Source of the DNA: Fimbriimonadales bacterium
GTDB lineage: Bacteria > Armatimonadota > Fimbriimonadia > Fimbriimonadales > GBS-DC
Assembly: GCA_025061985.1 (NCBI GenBank)
Contig: JANXAW010000024.1
Coordinates: 1 to 64,000, forward strand
Direction of reading: 5' to 3'
Length of the DNA stretch: 64,000 nt
Shown: piece by piece, positions 52,843-61,487 of the stretch
Position numbering within the stretch: the first letter of the stretch is position 1
How the letters are laid out: each line of letters starts with the position of its first letter
The notes under the pieces: model-generated
What the model saw: only the letters and a program-made list of their open reading frames with translations
Databases searched by the model: none
Told to the model about the DNA's origin: nothing
Position numbers and translations under genes: made by a program

Positions 52843-53625
52843 TTAGCCTGCTTCGCCTTCGACCTCGCCCACGGTGAGGTGCAGCTCGCTGCGCTTCTCA
52901 ATGCGTTCGATCTTGCCGTCGCGGATCCACACGATGCGGTCGGAGATGTCCAGCATTTTGAGGTCGTGGGTAGCGGAGATGATGGTTACGCCGCGCTCGC
53001 GGTTGAGTCGTTTGAGCAGCTCAATGATTTCTTTACCTGTTTTGAGGTCTAAGTTGCCTGTTGGTTCGTCGGCGAGGATGATGGAGGGGTTGTTTGCAAG
53101 CGCGCGGGCGATTGCTACGCGCTGCTGCTGACCGCCTGAAAGCTCGGTGGGCTTGTGATGGAGCCGTCCGCCCAACCCCACCAGCGTGAGCAGCTCAACG
53201 GCGCGATCCCGCGCCTCGTCAGTGTTGACCCCCGCGAAAATCATCGGTAGCATCACATTCTCCAGCGCCGTCATCACGGGGATGAGGTTGAAGGTCTGAA
53301 AGATGTAGCCGATGCGGTGGCAGCGCAGGTACGCCAGCTCCTGCGGGTCTAACTGCGCCATGTCCACATCGTCAATAAACACCGAGCCAGAGGTGGGCTT
53401 GTCCAGCCCGCCAATCATGTTGAACAGCGTGCTTTTGCCCGACCCTGAGGGACCCATAATGGAGAGGTACTCACCGCGGTAGACATCCAGCGTGACCCCG
53501 TCTAGAGCGCGCACAGTGAGTTTGCCCATCTGGTATTCCTTGACCAGATTGCGTACGCGCACAACAAATTCGGTCGCCCCATCGTCGCTGGCGACCTTGC
53601 CTGCGACTGCCTGCGGTTGTGCCAT
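52843..53625 (-). CDS. ABC transporter ATP-binding protein (LolD/MacB type)
   Basis: A 260-aa ATPase. Walker A GPSGSGKSTLFNMIGGLD, Q-loop FQTFNLIPVMTALENVMLPM, signature LSGGQQQRVAIARALAN, Walker B IILADEPTGNLD and the switch His in ATHDLKM are intact. LDKPTSGSV and the FNLIPVMTALENV segment are those of the LolD/MacB/FtsE class, which works with FtsX-like permeases on lipoproteins, peptides or cell-wall hydrolases. No permease gene is beside it, so the partner must be elsewhere. The ATG at 53625 lies 10 nt after a GTGTACAAT box (near-leaderless); an earlier start at 53724 would lie upstream of that box. Confidence 0.92.
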   Translation of the reverse strand: MAQPQAVAGKVASDDGATEFVVRVRNLVKEYQMGKLTVRALDGVTLDVYRGEYLSIMGPSGSGKSTLFNMIGGLDKPTSGSVFIDDVDMAQLDPQELAYLRCHRIGYIFQTFNLIPVMTALENVMLPMIFAGVNTDEARDRAVELLTLVGLGGRLHHKPTELSGGQQQRVAIARALANNPSIILADEPTGNLDLKTGKEIIELLKRLNRERGVTIISATHDLKMLDISDRIVWIRDGKIERIEKRSELHLTVGEVEGEAG

Positions 53626-53635
53626 CTCGCTTCTA

Positions 53636-53643
53636 ATTGTACA
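53636..53643 (-). promoter_or_regulatory. TACAAT promoter for the ABC ATPase (near-leaderless)
   Basis: The minus strand reads CAGTGTACAATTAG with TACAAT at 53641-53636 and TG (53644-53643) immediately upstream of the box without the spacer base of a classic extended -10. The predicted start is about 4 nt before the ATG at 53625. Confidence 0.5.
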
Positions 53644-53869
53644 CTGTTTCAGCGCGGTTTCCTGCTGTTTTTTGCTCAGTGGCTTGTGCAGTGCGACAGC
53701 AGCCAATCGTTTGGGCGGACGCAAGAAACTGCCCAGACATCGGTTGTTGGTGGGGCGCCGATACTCCAGAATCGGCGTTCTGCGTAGGCAAGCTTGGTTT
53801 GCATAGGAATGGCTTTAGCCGTGTGGCATCTGAAAGATCTTGAATAAACAGGCGCACACTACGCGACAT
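53644..53869. other. Intergenic region with hairpin repeat
   Basis: 226 bp without a credible gene. CGCCGAT (53756-53762) and ATCGGCG (53771-53777) form a perfect 7-bp stem with an 8-nt loop, and AGGAATGGCTTTAGCCGTG (from 53800) holds a GGCTTTAGCC palindrome. It looks like REP-type intergenic sequence; short open frames here have no coding character. Confidence 0.45.
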
Positions 53870-54163
53870 CTACTGCCTCCTGCTCCACAACTGAGCGCGC
53901 CCTTGGCGCAAGGCACCTTCCATCACCAAGTCCACAGGCTTGCCCAGCACCTCTTCCAAAAAGCACTTGAGCGCGAAGTAGCCGTCGTAGCCGGGAGCTG
54001 TGCGAAACCGCACCAGCAGGTCGATGTCGCTTTCAGCGTGTGCCTCATCCCGTGTGACTGACCCGAACAGCGCCAGCCGTTCCACTCCGAACCGCTTGTG
54101 CAGCGTGTGCCTGTGTGGGCGCAACGGGCGCAGCCCTCTTCGCACTTTACGCAGGGATTTCAT
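53870..54163 (-). CDS. MNT-family nucleotidyltransferase (MntA-like antitoxin), solitary
   Basis: A 97-aa protein of the minimal nucleotidyltransferase group. FGVERLALFGSVTRDEAH is followed by SDIDLLVRF, giving the GS-x10-DxD motif with both metal-binding Asp residues, and then FLEEVLGKPVDLVMEGAL. In HEPN-MNT toxin-antitoxin pairs the MNT protein neutralises a HEPN RNase by AMPylation. No HEPN gene is adjacent on either side, so this is an orphan or its partner has been lost. The ATG at 54163 is chosen; an upstream ATG at 54193 would add ten residues not typical for the family. Confidence 0.8.
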   Translation of the reverse strand: MKSLRKVRRGLRPLRPHRHTLHKRFGVERLALFGSVTRDEAHAESDIDLLVRFRTAPGYDGYFALKCFLEEVLGKPVDLVMEGALRQGRAQLWSRRQ

Positions 54164-54305
54164 TTCGTCGGTTTGTCGGCAGGAATTTTCCACCTACTCG
54201 GCGTACTTTGCCCCTTGCGGGAGGTCGCCGACGATGGACGATCTCGCCAAACGCTTTGTGGGCGAGCCGCGAGATGGAACGCAAGGCTGTGGAACCACGA
54301 AGCTG

Positions 54306-54311
54306 TATAAT
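54306..54311 (+). promoter_or_regulatory. Possible -10 box before the atypical hypothetical gene
   Basis: CTGTATAATCC with a perfect TATAAT at 54306-54311; no clear -35. The transcript would begin near 54318 and enter the region of the possible frameshifted gene. Confidence 0.4.
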
Positions 54312-54374
54312 CCAGTTGCTGACCTGCCAGCTGATGGCGTGTGTCAATCTAGACGGGAGAGGGACGGCTCGTCG

Positions 54375-54490
54375 GTGCACACATGTGGCGGTATCACCAT
54401 TCGCATCCTTCCTAACGGACGGGAGGCAGTGGTAGATTCGAACATTATATCACTTGGCTCGAGATACATGCTCCGTACAAGCTAGTCGGA
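54375..54490 (+). other. Possible displaced 5' part of the next gene
   Basis: Preceded by GGGAGAGGGA, a GTG at 54375 opens a frame reading HTCGGITIRILPNGREAVV to about 54437. The frame used by the next gene is open back to 54413 and reads EHYITWLEIHAPYKLVG just before the GTG at 54491 but has no start codon. A one-base deletion near 54440 would join the two. This is inference; see the findings. Confidence 0.35.
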
Positions 54491-55189
54491 GTGAGATTTG
54501 CGGAGCCGAAGTACAATGAGGTTATCATCTCTCCCGTTGGGCTGGTTTACCTCGAACTTGAAACGGGCACGGAGAGAAGGAGCATCTACATCGGCGATAT
54601 ACACACGTCGGGCGTAAGTGAGGTAGAAATCCTTGGACAGCAAAGCCAGCTGTATCAACCAGGGCTTCTCAACGAGATTCTTGCTCAGCCTAAGGAAACT
54701 TTCAAGCTCATAGACGAAGTCAATCGTTTCTACACAAGAGGGTCCAAGATGTCTGTGTTTTGGACGAGCCATAACCTCGCAACCGAGACAGTTCACGAAG
54801 CCGTTTCCAAAGCCGTCTCTTCGGCGATTCAGGAGAGAAACGAAAGGCTGAGTGCGCTGGCGTCAGCGCTCAAGAGCGAACTTGCGGATGCTGTCAGCAT
54901 TTTGTTTGCCAGCGCATATGGGATCGTGCCAAACCGAGAGGTGGATATCTTTGAGGTGGGGCGCGCACTACAGGCTGACGTCGGTAGCTTGCTCGGCAAC
55001 TTAGGCATTTCACACTACAGTCGAGCGGTTGTGAGGGTTGCGCCTGGAGTCGTAATAGGCTTTCTCGACAGGTTCGCTGGCTTGTATAGGTTCGGGAAGG
55101 TAGACCTAGATCGCTTTGAGGCGGTACACATTGGCAGTATTGATGTGAGAAGCGCGCCGAAGGAAGTATGGAGTATCAAGCTGAAGTAA
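54491..55189 (+). CDS. Hypothetical protein, atypical composition, possibly 5'-truncated
   Basis: A 232-aa protein from the GTG at 54491. I do not recognise it. It starts RFAEPKYNEVIISPVGLVYLEL and is mixed alpha/beta, with a central amphipathic helix (about residues 92-135, VHEAVSKAVSSAIQERNERL) and a C-terminal beta-rich part (VVRVAPGVVIGFLDRFAG). There is no signal peptide or membrane helix. Base composition is visibly lower in GC than the genes around it and codon use differs, suggesting transfer. No Shine-Dalgarno sits at a proper distance from the GTG, and coding-like sequence continues upstream in frame without a start codon, so the 5' end is doubtful. Confidence 0.5.
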   Translation: MRFAEPKYNEVIISPVGLVYLELETGTERRSIYIGDIHTSGVSEVEILGQQSQLYQPGLLNEILAQPKETFKLIDEVNRFYTRGSKMSVFWTSHNLATETVHEAVSKAVSSAIQERNERLSALASALKSELADAVSILFASAYGIVPNREVDIFEVGRALQADVGSLLGNLGISHYSRAVVRVAPGVVIGFLDRFAGLYRFGKVDLDRFEAVHIGSIDVRSAPKEVWSIKLK

Positions 55190-55231
55190 GTTGAAGTAGG
55201 AAATTCTGGAGGCATCTCAAACCAACATCTT

Positions 55232-56308
55232 GTGCTACGGCTGGCGCATACGGCGGATGTGCATTTGGGGCGCGCGTTTGGCTATTTGGGCGCTGCAGCC
55301 TCCGAGCATCAAGCGCGACTCAAGCGCGCCTTTGAGCGTGTGTTTGAGTTAGCACGCCAGCACGAGTGCCACGCTGTGCTGATTGCAGGCGACCTCTTTG
55401 ACAGCCCACGCATCAGCCGCGCGTGGCTGGAGTTTGCGCTGGCAACAATCGCAGGCGCGCGCCTGCCAACGGTGGTTATCCCCGGCAACCACGACCCTGC
55501 CGAGCGCAGCCCCTTGCGCGAGGTGAGCCTGCCCAGCAACCTGCACTATCTGCCTGCTACGCAACGCCTCACGCTTGCGCACTTAGAGTTGGAGATTGTT
55601 GCGTGCCCCGCAGGCGACGAGGCACGCTGGCAGGCATTCTTGCACCGCGATCCCAACGGCGCGTCCCTCCAAGTGGGGCTGATGCACGGCTCAATGCCCA
55701 GCGCGGGCGGGCAAGGCACGATTGCACCTGAGTGGATTGCCCAGAGCAACTTGGACTATGTCGCTTTGGGCGACTGGCACTCGCCCCAAGAGTGGACGCA
55801 GGGGCGCACGGTGTGCTGGTACAGTGGCGCGCCAGAGATGATCCTGCCCAGCCAGCGGTTGCCTGCGGTGATGGTGCTGGTAGAGCTTCGTCCGCAACAC
55901 CCTGCGCAAGTGCGCCTTCTAACTACGGGCGAGGCGCGCCCCGCAGCAGGCGCCCATGAGGGCGTTCTGGTGTGGGATATATCACGGTATGAGTCGTTGC
56001 AGGAGCTACGGGCGGATTTGCAAGCGCAGCTGATGCCTGAGACCGTCGCCACGATACGCTTGGTGGGGCAGTGGCGCGCGCCTGAGCCACTGGATGTCGC
56101 GTTGCTCACAGAGCAATTGCAGCGCCACTGCCTCTGGCTTGAGGTAGAAACCGCGCACCAAGTCGAGCCACTGACCCCGCACACCCCCTTTGAGCAGTTG
56201 CTCTTACAGGTGGCTGAGGAAGCGATTGCCCGAACTCCTGAGCAAGCACCCCTGTACCACGAGGCAACTCAGACTGCACTATACCTGCTGCGAGGAGGTC
56301 GGCTGTGA
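55232..56308 (+). CDS. SbcD/YhaO-like metallophosphoesterase (DNA repair exonuclease)
   Basis: A 358-aa calcineurin-like phosphoesterase. Metal-binding motifs are in order: DVHLGRAFG (D-x-H), LIAGDLFD (GD), VIPGNHDP (GNHD), LMHGSM (H) and ALGDWHSP (GDxH). The C-terminal about 120 residues form the capping region of SbcD/YhaO proteins. It is the nuclease partner of the SbcC-like ATPase whose start overlaps its stop (GTGA). The GTG start at 55232 is the only in-frame start near the first motif; GGAGG is about 20 nt upstream, farther than ideal, so the exact start is uncertain. Confidence 0.9.
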   Translation: MLRLAHTADVHLGRAFGYLGAAASEHQARLKRAFERVFELARQHECHAVLIAGDLFDSPRISRAWLEFALATIAGARLPTVVIPGNHDPAERSPLREVSLPSNLHYLPATQRLTLAHLELEIVACPAGDEARWQAFLHRDPNGASLQVGLMHGSMPSAGGQGTIAPEWIAQSNLDYVALGDWHSPQEWTQGRTVCWYSGAPEMILPSQRLPAVMVLVELRPQHPAQVRLLTTGEARPAAGAHEGVLVWDISRYESLQELRADLQAQLMPETVATIRLVGQWRAPEPLDVALLTEQLQRHCLWLEVETAHQVEPLTPHTPFEQLLLQVAEEAIARTPEQAPLYHEATQTALYLLRGGRL

Positions 56309-58482
56309 GGTTCATTCGATTGGTGGTTGAAGGGTACGGGCGGTTTCACGAGCCGCACGAGTTTCGCTTTGAGTCGGGGCTGAACTGCATCGTGGGAGCA
56401 AATGAGGCGGGCAAAAGCACCCTACTAAGCGCACTGCTAGATGCGCTCTACACTGTGCCCACCACAACGGCGCAGTCGGCGCGTGCCCGCATCTGTTGGG
56501 GGCATCCGCACGGTTGGCGTGTGGAGCTAGAACTGGAACTGCGGGGCACCTATGTGCGCCTATGCAAGTTTCACCCCGTGGATGACCCGCGTCGCCGCGC
56601 GGAGTTTTGGCTTGAGGTGGACGGCGAAACGCTGCAAGGCGAGGCAGCCCGCGCGCGCTGGGAGGAACTGTGGCGCGTGCCCCAAGAGGTGTACTTAGCC
56701 ACTGCCTGCGTGCGCCAGCGTGAGTTGGCGCAGCTTAGCCCCCGCAGCCTCAAATCGCTCCAGCAACAACTGCGTGAGAGCGCGGTCAACGCCGACCTCG
56801 ATCGGATTTTGAACGCCCTTGCGGCTGAGCAGCGTCGTTTGCGTACTCAAGTGGAGGAGCACCAAGTGCGCTTGGATGCCCTTAAGGAACGCCTACGCCA
56901 CGCCCGCGAAGCTGCTCGCAAGCAGCACGAGTTGCAAACGCGCCTACGCCAAATCCAAGCGGAGATTGGCTCGTTGCGCCCCAGCGTAGAGCGCGATGAG
57001 CAGCTGCTGGCGCGTTGGCACGCCTTGCGCGCTCAACAAGAGCAGTTGGAACGCCTCCAACGCCAAGCAGACGCTAACCAACGCCACTTAGAGCAGCTGG
57101 AGCGGTTAGAGCAGCGCGCTCACGCCCTCGAAGCCGAGTTGCAGACCGAGTTCGGCATCCTCACACAGCTGCCGCCAGATTTCAAAGCGCAGGTGGACGC
57201 AGCACGCCAGCGCTATGAAGAGGCGATGCGTCGCCTTGGTGTGCTAGAAGCCGAGATGCAGGCGCAGCGCCAAGCGCAGCAGCAAGCAATCGGGCGTCGC
57301 AAAGCGCGCGTGGGCTTTGCGTTCATGGGCGTTGCCTTGCTCGGTGCAAGTGCTGTGCTTTGGGGTACCTCGCCTCTTGTGGGAGCTATCGCGCTGGCGT
57401 TAGGTATCGTGGCGTTGGGGATTGCACTTTTGTGGCGTGCTCCACGCGAAACCTTCATCGCGCCATCGGCTCAGCACGCTGCGCTTCGCGAAGAAGCTCA
57501 ACATCACTGGCAGCAGCTTGTGGCGTTGCTTGCGCAAGCAGGCTTTTCCATAGAGACGCGCCCGTACAACGGCACCCCCGAAGCGCACAGTGCCCTACTT
57601 AGCCAGCAACTCCAACAGGCGTTGCACCAGTTCCACGAGCAGTGGGATAAAATGCAACGCCACCAAGCCGAGCTGGAGCGCGTGCGTCATCAGATTGAGG
57701 CACTTCAAGCCGTACACGACCCGAAAGCCCTACGCGACCAGCAGCGTGCGCTCGCTGTAGAGATTGTGGGGTTGCAAGAGCGCATCGCCCAAGAGGCGAC
57801 TTTGCGCGCTGCGCTCACGCCCGAAGCTGCACTCCGCTTAGAAGACAACCTCCGACGGATGCAGGAACAGCTACGCGCCTTGGAAGAGGAGCGTTTGCGC
57901 TGCGAAGGTGCCCTGCAAGCCCTCCCCGAAACCGAGCCTGTTGATGCGCTGGAACTGGAATATAGCCGTGCGCAGCGCGTCTTGCACCACCTTCAAACTC
58001 GCCTGCGTGTGTTGGAAGCTACCGAAGCGCTGTTGCGCGAGACCAATGCCCGCTACCTCAGCGATCTCAGCCCCCGCCTCAAGCCGAAAATTGAGCAGTA
58101 TCTGCCTACGCTTACGCTGGGGCGCTACACTCGTGCGGAGCTGGATGAGCAACTCACTTTGCAGGTGTACCATCCTGAGCGAGGCACAACCCTCTCGGTG
58201 GAGGCAGAGCAACCTGCTTGGAGCGTGGGCGTGTTAGACCAGCTCTTCTTTGCCTGCCGCTTGGGGCTATCTGACGCGCTCTCAGACGACCTGCGTTTGC
58301 CACTGCTACTGGATGAGCCTTTTGTTCACTTCGATGCCGAGCGTGCCCGTGCGGCGTTGGAGTTGCTCTTACGAATTTCGCAGCACACTCAAGTGCTGCT
58401 GTTCACGCACCACGCGCTTCCTGCCGAGTTGGAACCGCACGCCCACATTATCCGCCTTCTCCCGACCTCGAGGGTAGTATAG
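56305..58482 (+). CDS. SbcC/YhaN-like SMC-type ATPase with central membrane hairpin
   Basis: A 725-aa ATPase. The N-terminal lobe has RFIRLVVEGYGRFHEP and Walker A GANEAGKSTLLSALL (about residues 33-47). Long coiled-coils run about 160-325 and 400-590. Between them, residues about 335-383 form two strongly hydrophobic segments (FAFMGVALLGASAVLWG and LVGAIALALGIVALGIALLW) in place of a zinc-hook CxxC, which is absent. The C-terminal lobe has LPLLLDEPFVHFD and a TQVLLFTHH D/H-loop. This is the YhaN (AAA_27) architecture and is shorter than SbcC (about 1050 aa). It probably works with the upstream nuclease on DNA ends, perhaps at the membrane. Confidence 0.88.
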   Translation: MRFIRLVVEGYGRFHEPHEFRFESGLNCIVGANEAGKSTLLSALLDALYTVPTTTAQSARARICWGHPHGWRVELELELRGTYVRLCKFHPVDDPRRRAEFWLEVDGETLQGEAARARWEELWRVPQEVYLATACVRQRELAQLSPRSLKSLQQQLRESAVNADLDRILNALAAEQRRLRTQVEEHQVRLDALKERLRHAREAARKQHELQTRLRQIQAEIGSLRPSVERDEQLLARWHALRAQQEQLERLQRQADANQRHLEQLERLEQRAHALEAELQTEFGILTQLPPDFKAQVDAARQRYEEAMRRLGVLEAEMQAQRQAQQQAIGRRKARVGFAFMGVALLGASAVLWGTSPLVGAIALALGIVALGIALLWRAPRETFIAPSAQHAALREEAQHHWQQLVALLAQAGFSIETRPYNGTPEAHSALLSQQLQQALHQFHEQWDKMQRHQAELERVRHQIEALQAVHDPKALRDQQRALAVEIVGLQERIAQEATLRAALTPEAALRLEDNLRRMQEQLRALEEERLRCEGALQALPETEPVDALELEYSRAQRVLHHLQTRLRVLEATEALLRETNARYLSDLSPRLKPKIEQYLPTLTLGRYTRAELDEQLTLQVYHPERGTTLSVEAEQPAWSVGVLDQLFFACRLGLSDALSDDLRLPLLLDEPFVHFDAERARAALELLLRISQHTQVLLFTHHALPAELEPHAHIIRLLPTSRVV

Positions 58483-58501
58483 TGGGGGAGGCTGTGTTGC
58501 A

Positions 58502-60442
58502 ATGATGCGTGGGTATGGGGTTCTCTGCGCTCTTGCGCTTATCCAAGGTCTGCTTGCGAACGATGCTGCAACGCGCTTCCAGCAGGCGATTGAGAAACAT
58601 GGGGGCAGTGCTTACCGCGCCTTGGCGGAACGCGGTGTGAAACTCAGCTACGACATCACCAGCGAGTACGGTGGCAAGAGCAACGTTAAGCGAGTCGTGT
58701 GGCTCCGAGGCACTAAGCGTGTGATTGAAACCCGCTACGGTGATGATGAGGCAGTCGTAGGCTTTGACGGCACCCGCGGTTGGCGCAAAAACGAGTACCT
58801 CAGCTCCAGCATCGCCCAAGAAGAGGAGTGGAGCTTACGCGACGAGACCTACACAAACTTCGTGCAAATCCCGCACTGGCTCAGCGTAGGCACGCTCGTA
58901 GGTGGTGAGGAAAGCAGACTGCCTGACGGTCGCCCTGCTTACCGTATCACCGTGCAACTGCCTGAACCAGAGTACCAAAAGAGCCTGCCCCAAAAGCCCG
59001 ATAACAAGCTCCATTGCTATCTTGACAACGAAAACCGAATCGTAGGCATAGAGTACCAGCGCGTCAATTACGAAACAGACAAGCTCAGCAAGGTGCAGGT
59101 GGTCTATCATGGCTTTCGTGCGATGCGCACACCGCTGGGCGAAGTGGTGATGCCGATAGAGACGCGGATATTTATGGATGGGGCGCACGTAGCCACATAC
59201 TTCATGACCGCAATGGATGCCGAGACGCCGATTGACGACTCGCGTTTCCAGCGCCCGCCCCATGGTACTTCGCCCGCCGTACGCGATAACCTGCCCGTGA
59301 AAGTGCCCTTCCGCCTCAGCACTAACTCGCTCTATGTGCAGGTTTACCTCAACGGTAAGGGACCCTACTGGATTATCTACGATACGGGCGCCTCGAGCAC
59401 TTGGATTGATGACGCGATTGTCAAGGAGGCGGGGCTGGAGAAGATTCCCAATAGCGACTATTGGGCGACGCTGGTGTATGGCTCGTTCCCTTCGTATCGG
59501 GTGCGTGTTAAAAGCCTCAAGATTGGCGAGGCAGAAGTGCGCGATATTGTGATTGGCGCTGGAGCCGTGTGGCAAACGCCCCTTGGCAATGACTCCATTG
59601 ACGGCAAGCGGGTCATCGGTCTTCTGGGACGCGAAACCATCGCTGCGTTTCAGACCACTGTTGACTTTGCGGAGCGCACCATTACCTTTGAAGCCCCCGA
59701 CGCCCCGATGCCTGAGGGCGTAGTTATCCCCTTCGAGATGGCGGGTGATCACATCCTCGTGACGATGACCGTGGGGCAAAAGAACCAGCCCATCCGCATG
59801 ATTGTGGACACGGGCGCTGCGATGAACTTGTTGCCCCCTTCGTACAAGCACGACAAGAACGATGGTCCCTCAATGACCGTTGAAAAGTGGTTCAAGCGGT
59901 TGGGCGAGTTCTTCGAAGGCGACGAGTACAACTTTTTCACGGGCGATTTGCTGGTGTACCGCATCAATCGCATGCAACTGGGGCCGCTGGTGTTTTCGTC
60001 GGTGTATGCCTATCAGAAGCTGTCGGAGAACGCCCGCTCGGACACTGTGACGGCGCTTCAGACGCGCTATGGGCTACTGGGCGTGCCGATTATGCGCCAT
60101 TACAAGGTGACCTACAACTATTTCCGCGAGCAGATGGTGTGGCGCCCCAACACGGCTGCTGAGCGTGCTGCAGACAATGCTGGGTATGGCATTTGGTGGC
60201 GTCGGCAGGGCAAGGACATTGTTGTGCGGTGGGTGATGCCGATGTCCGATGCCGACCTTGCGGGCGTGAAAGCAGGCGATAAAATCGTGCTGATTGATGG
60301 GCAGTCGCCTGCTAACTGGAGCGAGAAGCAGCTGGTAGAGCGGTTGTCGTATGTGCGGGCAGGGCGTCCGCTCAAGCTCACGGTGGAGCGGGCAGGCAAG
60401 CGGTTAGAGTTCAACCTGATTGCCTCGAACTACGAGCTATAA
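58502..60442 (+). CDS. Secreted retropepsin-like aspartyl protease (two DTG motifs) with PDZ domain
   Basis: A 646-aa exported protein with a short signal peptide (about residues 1-20). An N-terminal domain (about 25-255) resembles outer-membrane lipoprotein-sorting folds. Two retropepsin units follow: IIYDTGASSTWIDD (Asp294) and MIVDTGAAMNLLPP (Asp436), each followed by a hydrophobic-Gly strand (IGLLGRETI; YGLLGVPIM). A PDZ domain (about 555-640) has GIWWRRQGKDIVVRWV, DLAGVKAGDKIVLIDGQ and LTVERAGKR. Retropepsin-like enzymes normally dimerise with one Asp each, so two in one chain suggests a pepsin-like monomer. GGGGGAGG precedes the ATG. It overlaps dapF tail to tail by 13 nt. Confidence 0.85.
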   Translation: MMRGYGVLCALALIQGLLANDAATRFQQAIEKHGGSAYRALAERGVKLSYDITSEYGGKSNVKRVVWLRGTKRVIETRYGDDEAVVGFDGTRGWRKNEYLSSSIAQEEEWSLRDETYTNFVQIPHWLSVGTLVGGEESRLPDGRPAYRITVQLPEPEYQKSLPQKPDNKLHCYLDNENRIVGIEYQRVNYETDKLSKVQVVYHGFRAMRTPLGEVVMPIETRIFMDGAHVATYFMTAMDAETPIDDSRFQRPPHGTSPAVRDNLPVKVPFRLSTNSLYVQVYLNGKGPYWIIYDTGASSTWIDDAIVKEAGLEKIPNSDYWATLVYGSFPSYRVRVKSLKIGEAEVRDIVIGAGAVWQTPLGNDSIDGKRVIGLLGRETIAAFQTTVDFAERTITFEAPDAPMPEGVVIPFEMAGDHILVTMTVGQKNQPIRMIVDTGAAMNLLPPSYKHDKNDGPSMTVEKWFKRLGEFFEGDEYNFFTGDLLVYRINRMQLGPLVFSSVYAYQKLSENARSDTVTALQTRYGLLGVPIMRHYKVTYNYFREQMVWRPNTAAERAADNAGYGIWWRRQGKDIVVRWVMPMSDADLAGVKAGDKIVLIDGQSPANWSEKQLVERLSYVRAGRPLKLTVERAGKRLEFNLIASNYEL

Positions 60443-61218
60443 TCACCTCCGTTGGCGCGCCAGGCGCCCTCGAACACTAGCACGGCGTCGCCAGTGAGCC
60501 AGAGGGTGTCATCGGCGCGCCATTCCACTTCAAGTAGCCCCCCAAGCATTTCAACGGTTGCGCGGCGCGCAAGCCGCTGCGACAAAGTCCCCGCCACTAC
60601 AATCGCGCATGCGCCTGTGCCGCACGCCAGCGTCTCGCCGACGCCACGCTCCCATACGCGCGCTCGCACCAAATCTGAGTGCACCACCTGGGCCACGGAG
60701 AGGTTGACTCCGTCGGGAAAGCGCGGGTGATGCTGGAGCGCGTGCCCACGCTCCGCCAAGGGAAAAGTTTCCAACGAGTCTGTGAACACTACCACATGCA
60801 GGGCGCCTGTGTTGACCAGCGTCCACTCAGGATCGGATAGCACCGTGGGTGTGCCCATTGCCACGGTGTATAGCCCGTCTCGGATTCGTGCGACCTGGCG
60901 CACCCCTGCAGGGGTCTCTACGCTAAGCGTGTTGGTGGGGAAGGCGTGGCGTGTCCACACATAGTGAGCTAAGCAGCGGATGCCGTTGCCGCACATGGAG
61001 GCTTCTGAGCCGTCGGCGTTGAACAGGCGCATCCGTACATCCGCTTGGTGTGACGGTTCCACAAGCAGCAGCCCATCTGCACCCACCCCGAATCGGCGGC
61101 CGCATAGCCGACGCGCTAAGGCAGGCAGGTCAAAGGCATTCAACGGCTGGCGTAGCCCATCCAGTAGCACAAAGTCGTTGCCCGCCCCTTGTAGCTTAGC
61201 GAACGGCAGAGCGCTCAC
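60430..61218 (-). CDS. dapF: Diaminopimelate epimerase
   Basis: A 262-aa enzyme converting LL- to meso-diaminopimelate for lysine and peptidoglycan synthesis. [36 protein letters not shown] (first catalytic Cys) and [14 protein letters not shown] (second catalytic Cys) are all present and in order. Length is slightly under the typical 275. It is the third gene of miaA-hfq-dapF and its start overlaps the hfq stop by 4 nt (ATGA type). It overlaps the convergent aspartyl protease gene by 13 nt. Confidence 0.96.
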   Translation of the reverse strand: MSALPFAKLQGAGNDFVLLDGLRQPLNAFDLPALARRLCGRRFGVGADGLLLVEPSHQADVRMRLFNADGSEASMCGNGIRCLAHYVWTRHAFPTNTLSVETPAGVRQVARIRDGLYTVAMGTPTVLSDPEWTLVNTGALHVVVFTDSLETFPLAERGHALQHHPRFPDGVNLSVAQVVHSDLVRARVWERGVGETLACGTGACAIVVAGTLSQRLARRATVEMLGGLLEVEWRADDTLWLTGDAVLVFEGAWRANGGDYSS

Positions 61219-61487
61219 TCCTCAAGCTCTGGCTCAACAGGCTGCTGCTGGGTACGCGCTAACGGACCATACCCCGATATTGGGCGTGAGGGCACGATTG
61301 AGGTGATGGCGTGTTTGTAGACCAACTGCACTGGCTTCCCTGGGCTTTCCAGCAGTACAGTGAAGGCATCGAAGCCACGCACAACGCCGCGCAACTGCAG
61401 CCCACCCGTGAGGTAGACCGTCACGCCAATCCCTTCCTTGCGCACCTGATTCAAAAACATATCCTGCAAGTTAATCGACTTTGGCAT
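61215..61487 (-). CDS. hfq: RNA chaperone Hfq
   Basis: A 90-aa Sm-like protein. Sm1 motif region [42 protein letters not shown] and the Sm2 [10 protein letters not shown] motif are canonical (E. coli has YKHAISTVVP). A short, acidic, Pro/Gln-rich tail (residues about 70-90) follows. It would form a hexamer binding sRNAs and poly(A). The gene follows miaA, the classic arrangement across bacteria, and overlaps it by 17 nt. Confidence 0.95.
   Translation of the reverse strand: MPKSINLQDMFLNQVRKEGIGVTVYLTGGLQLRGVVRGFDAFTVLLESPGKPVQLVYKHAITSIVPSRPISGYGPLARTQQQPVEPELEE

Noticed and set aside
54430-54450. Possible tRNA T-loop (TTCGAA)
   Set aside because: The flanking bases do not form a T-stem on either strand, and no acceptor or anticodon arm is present.
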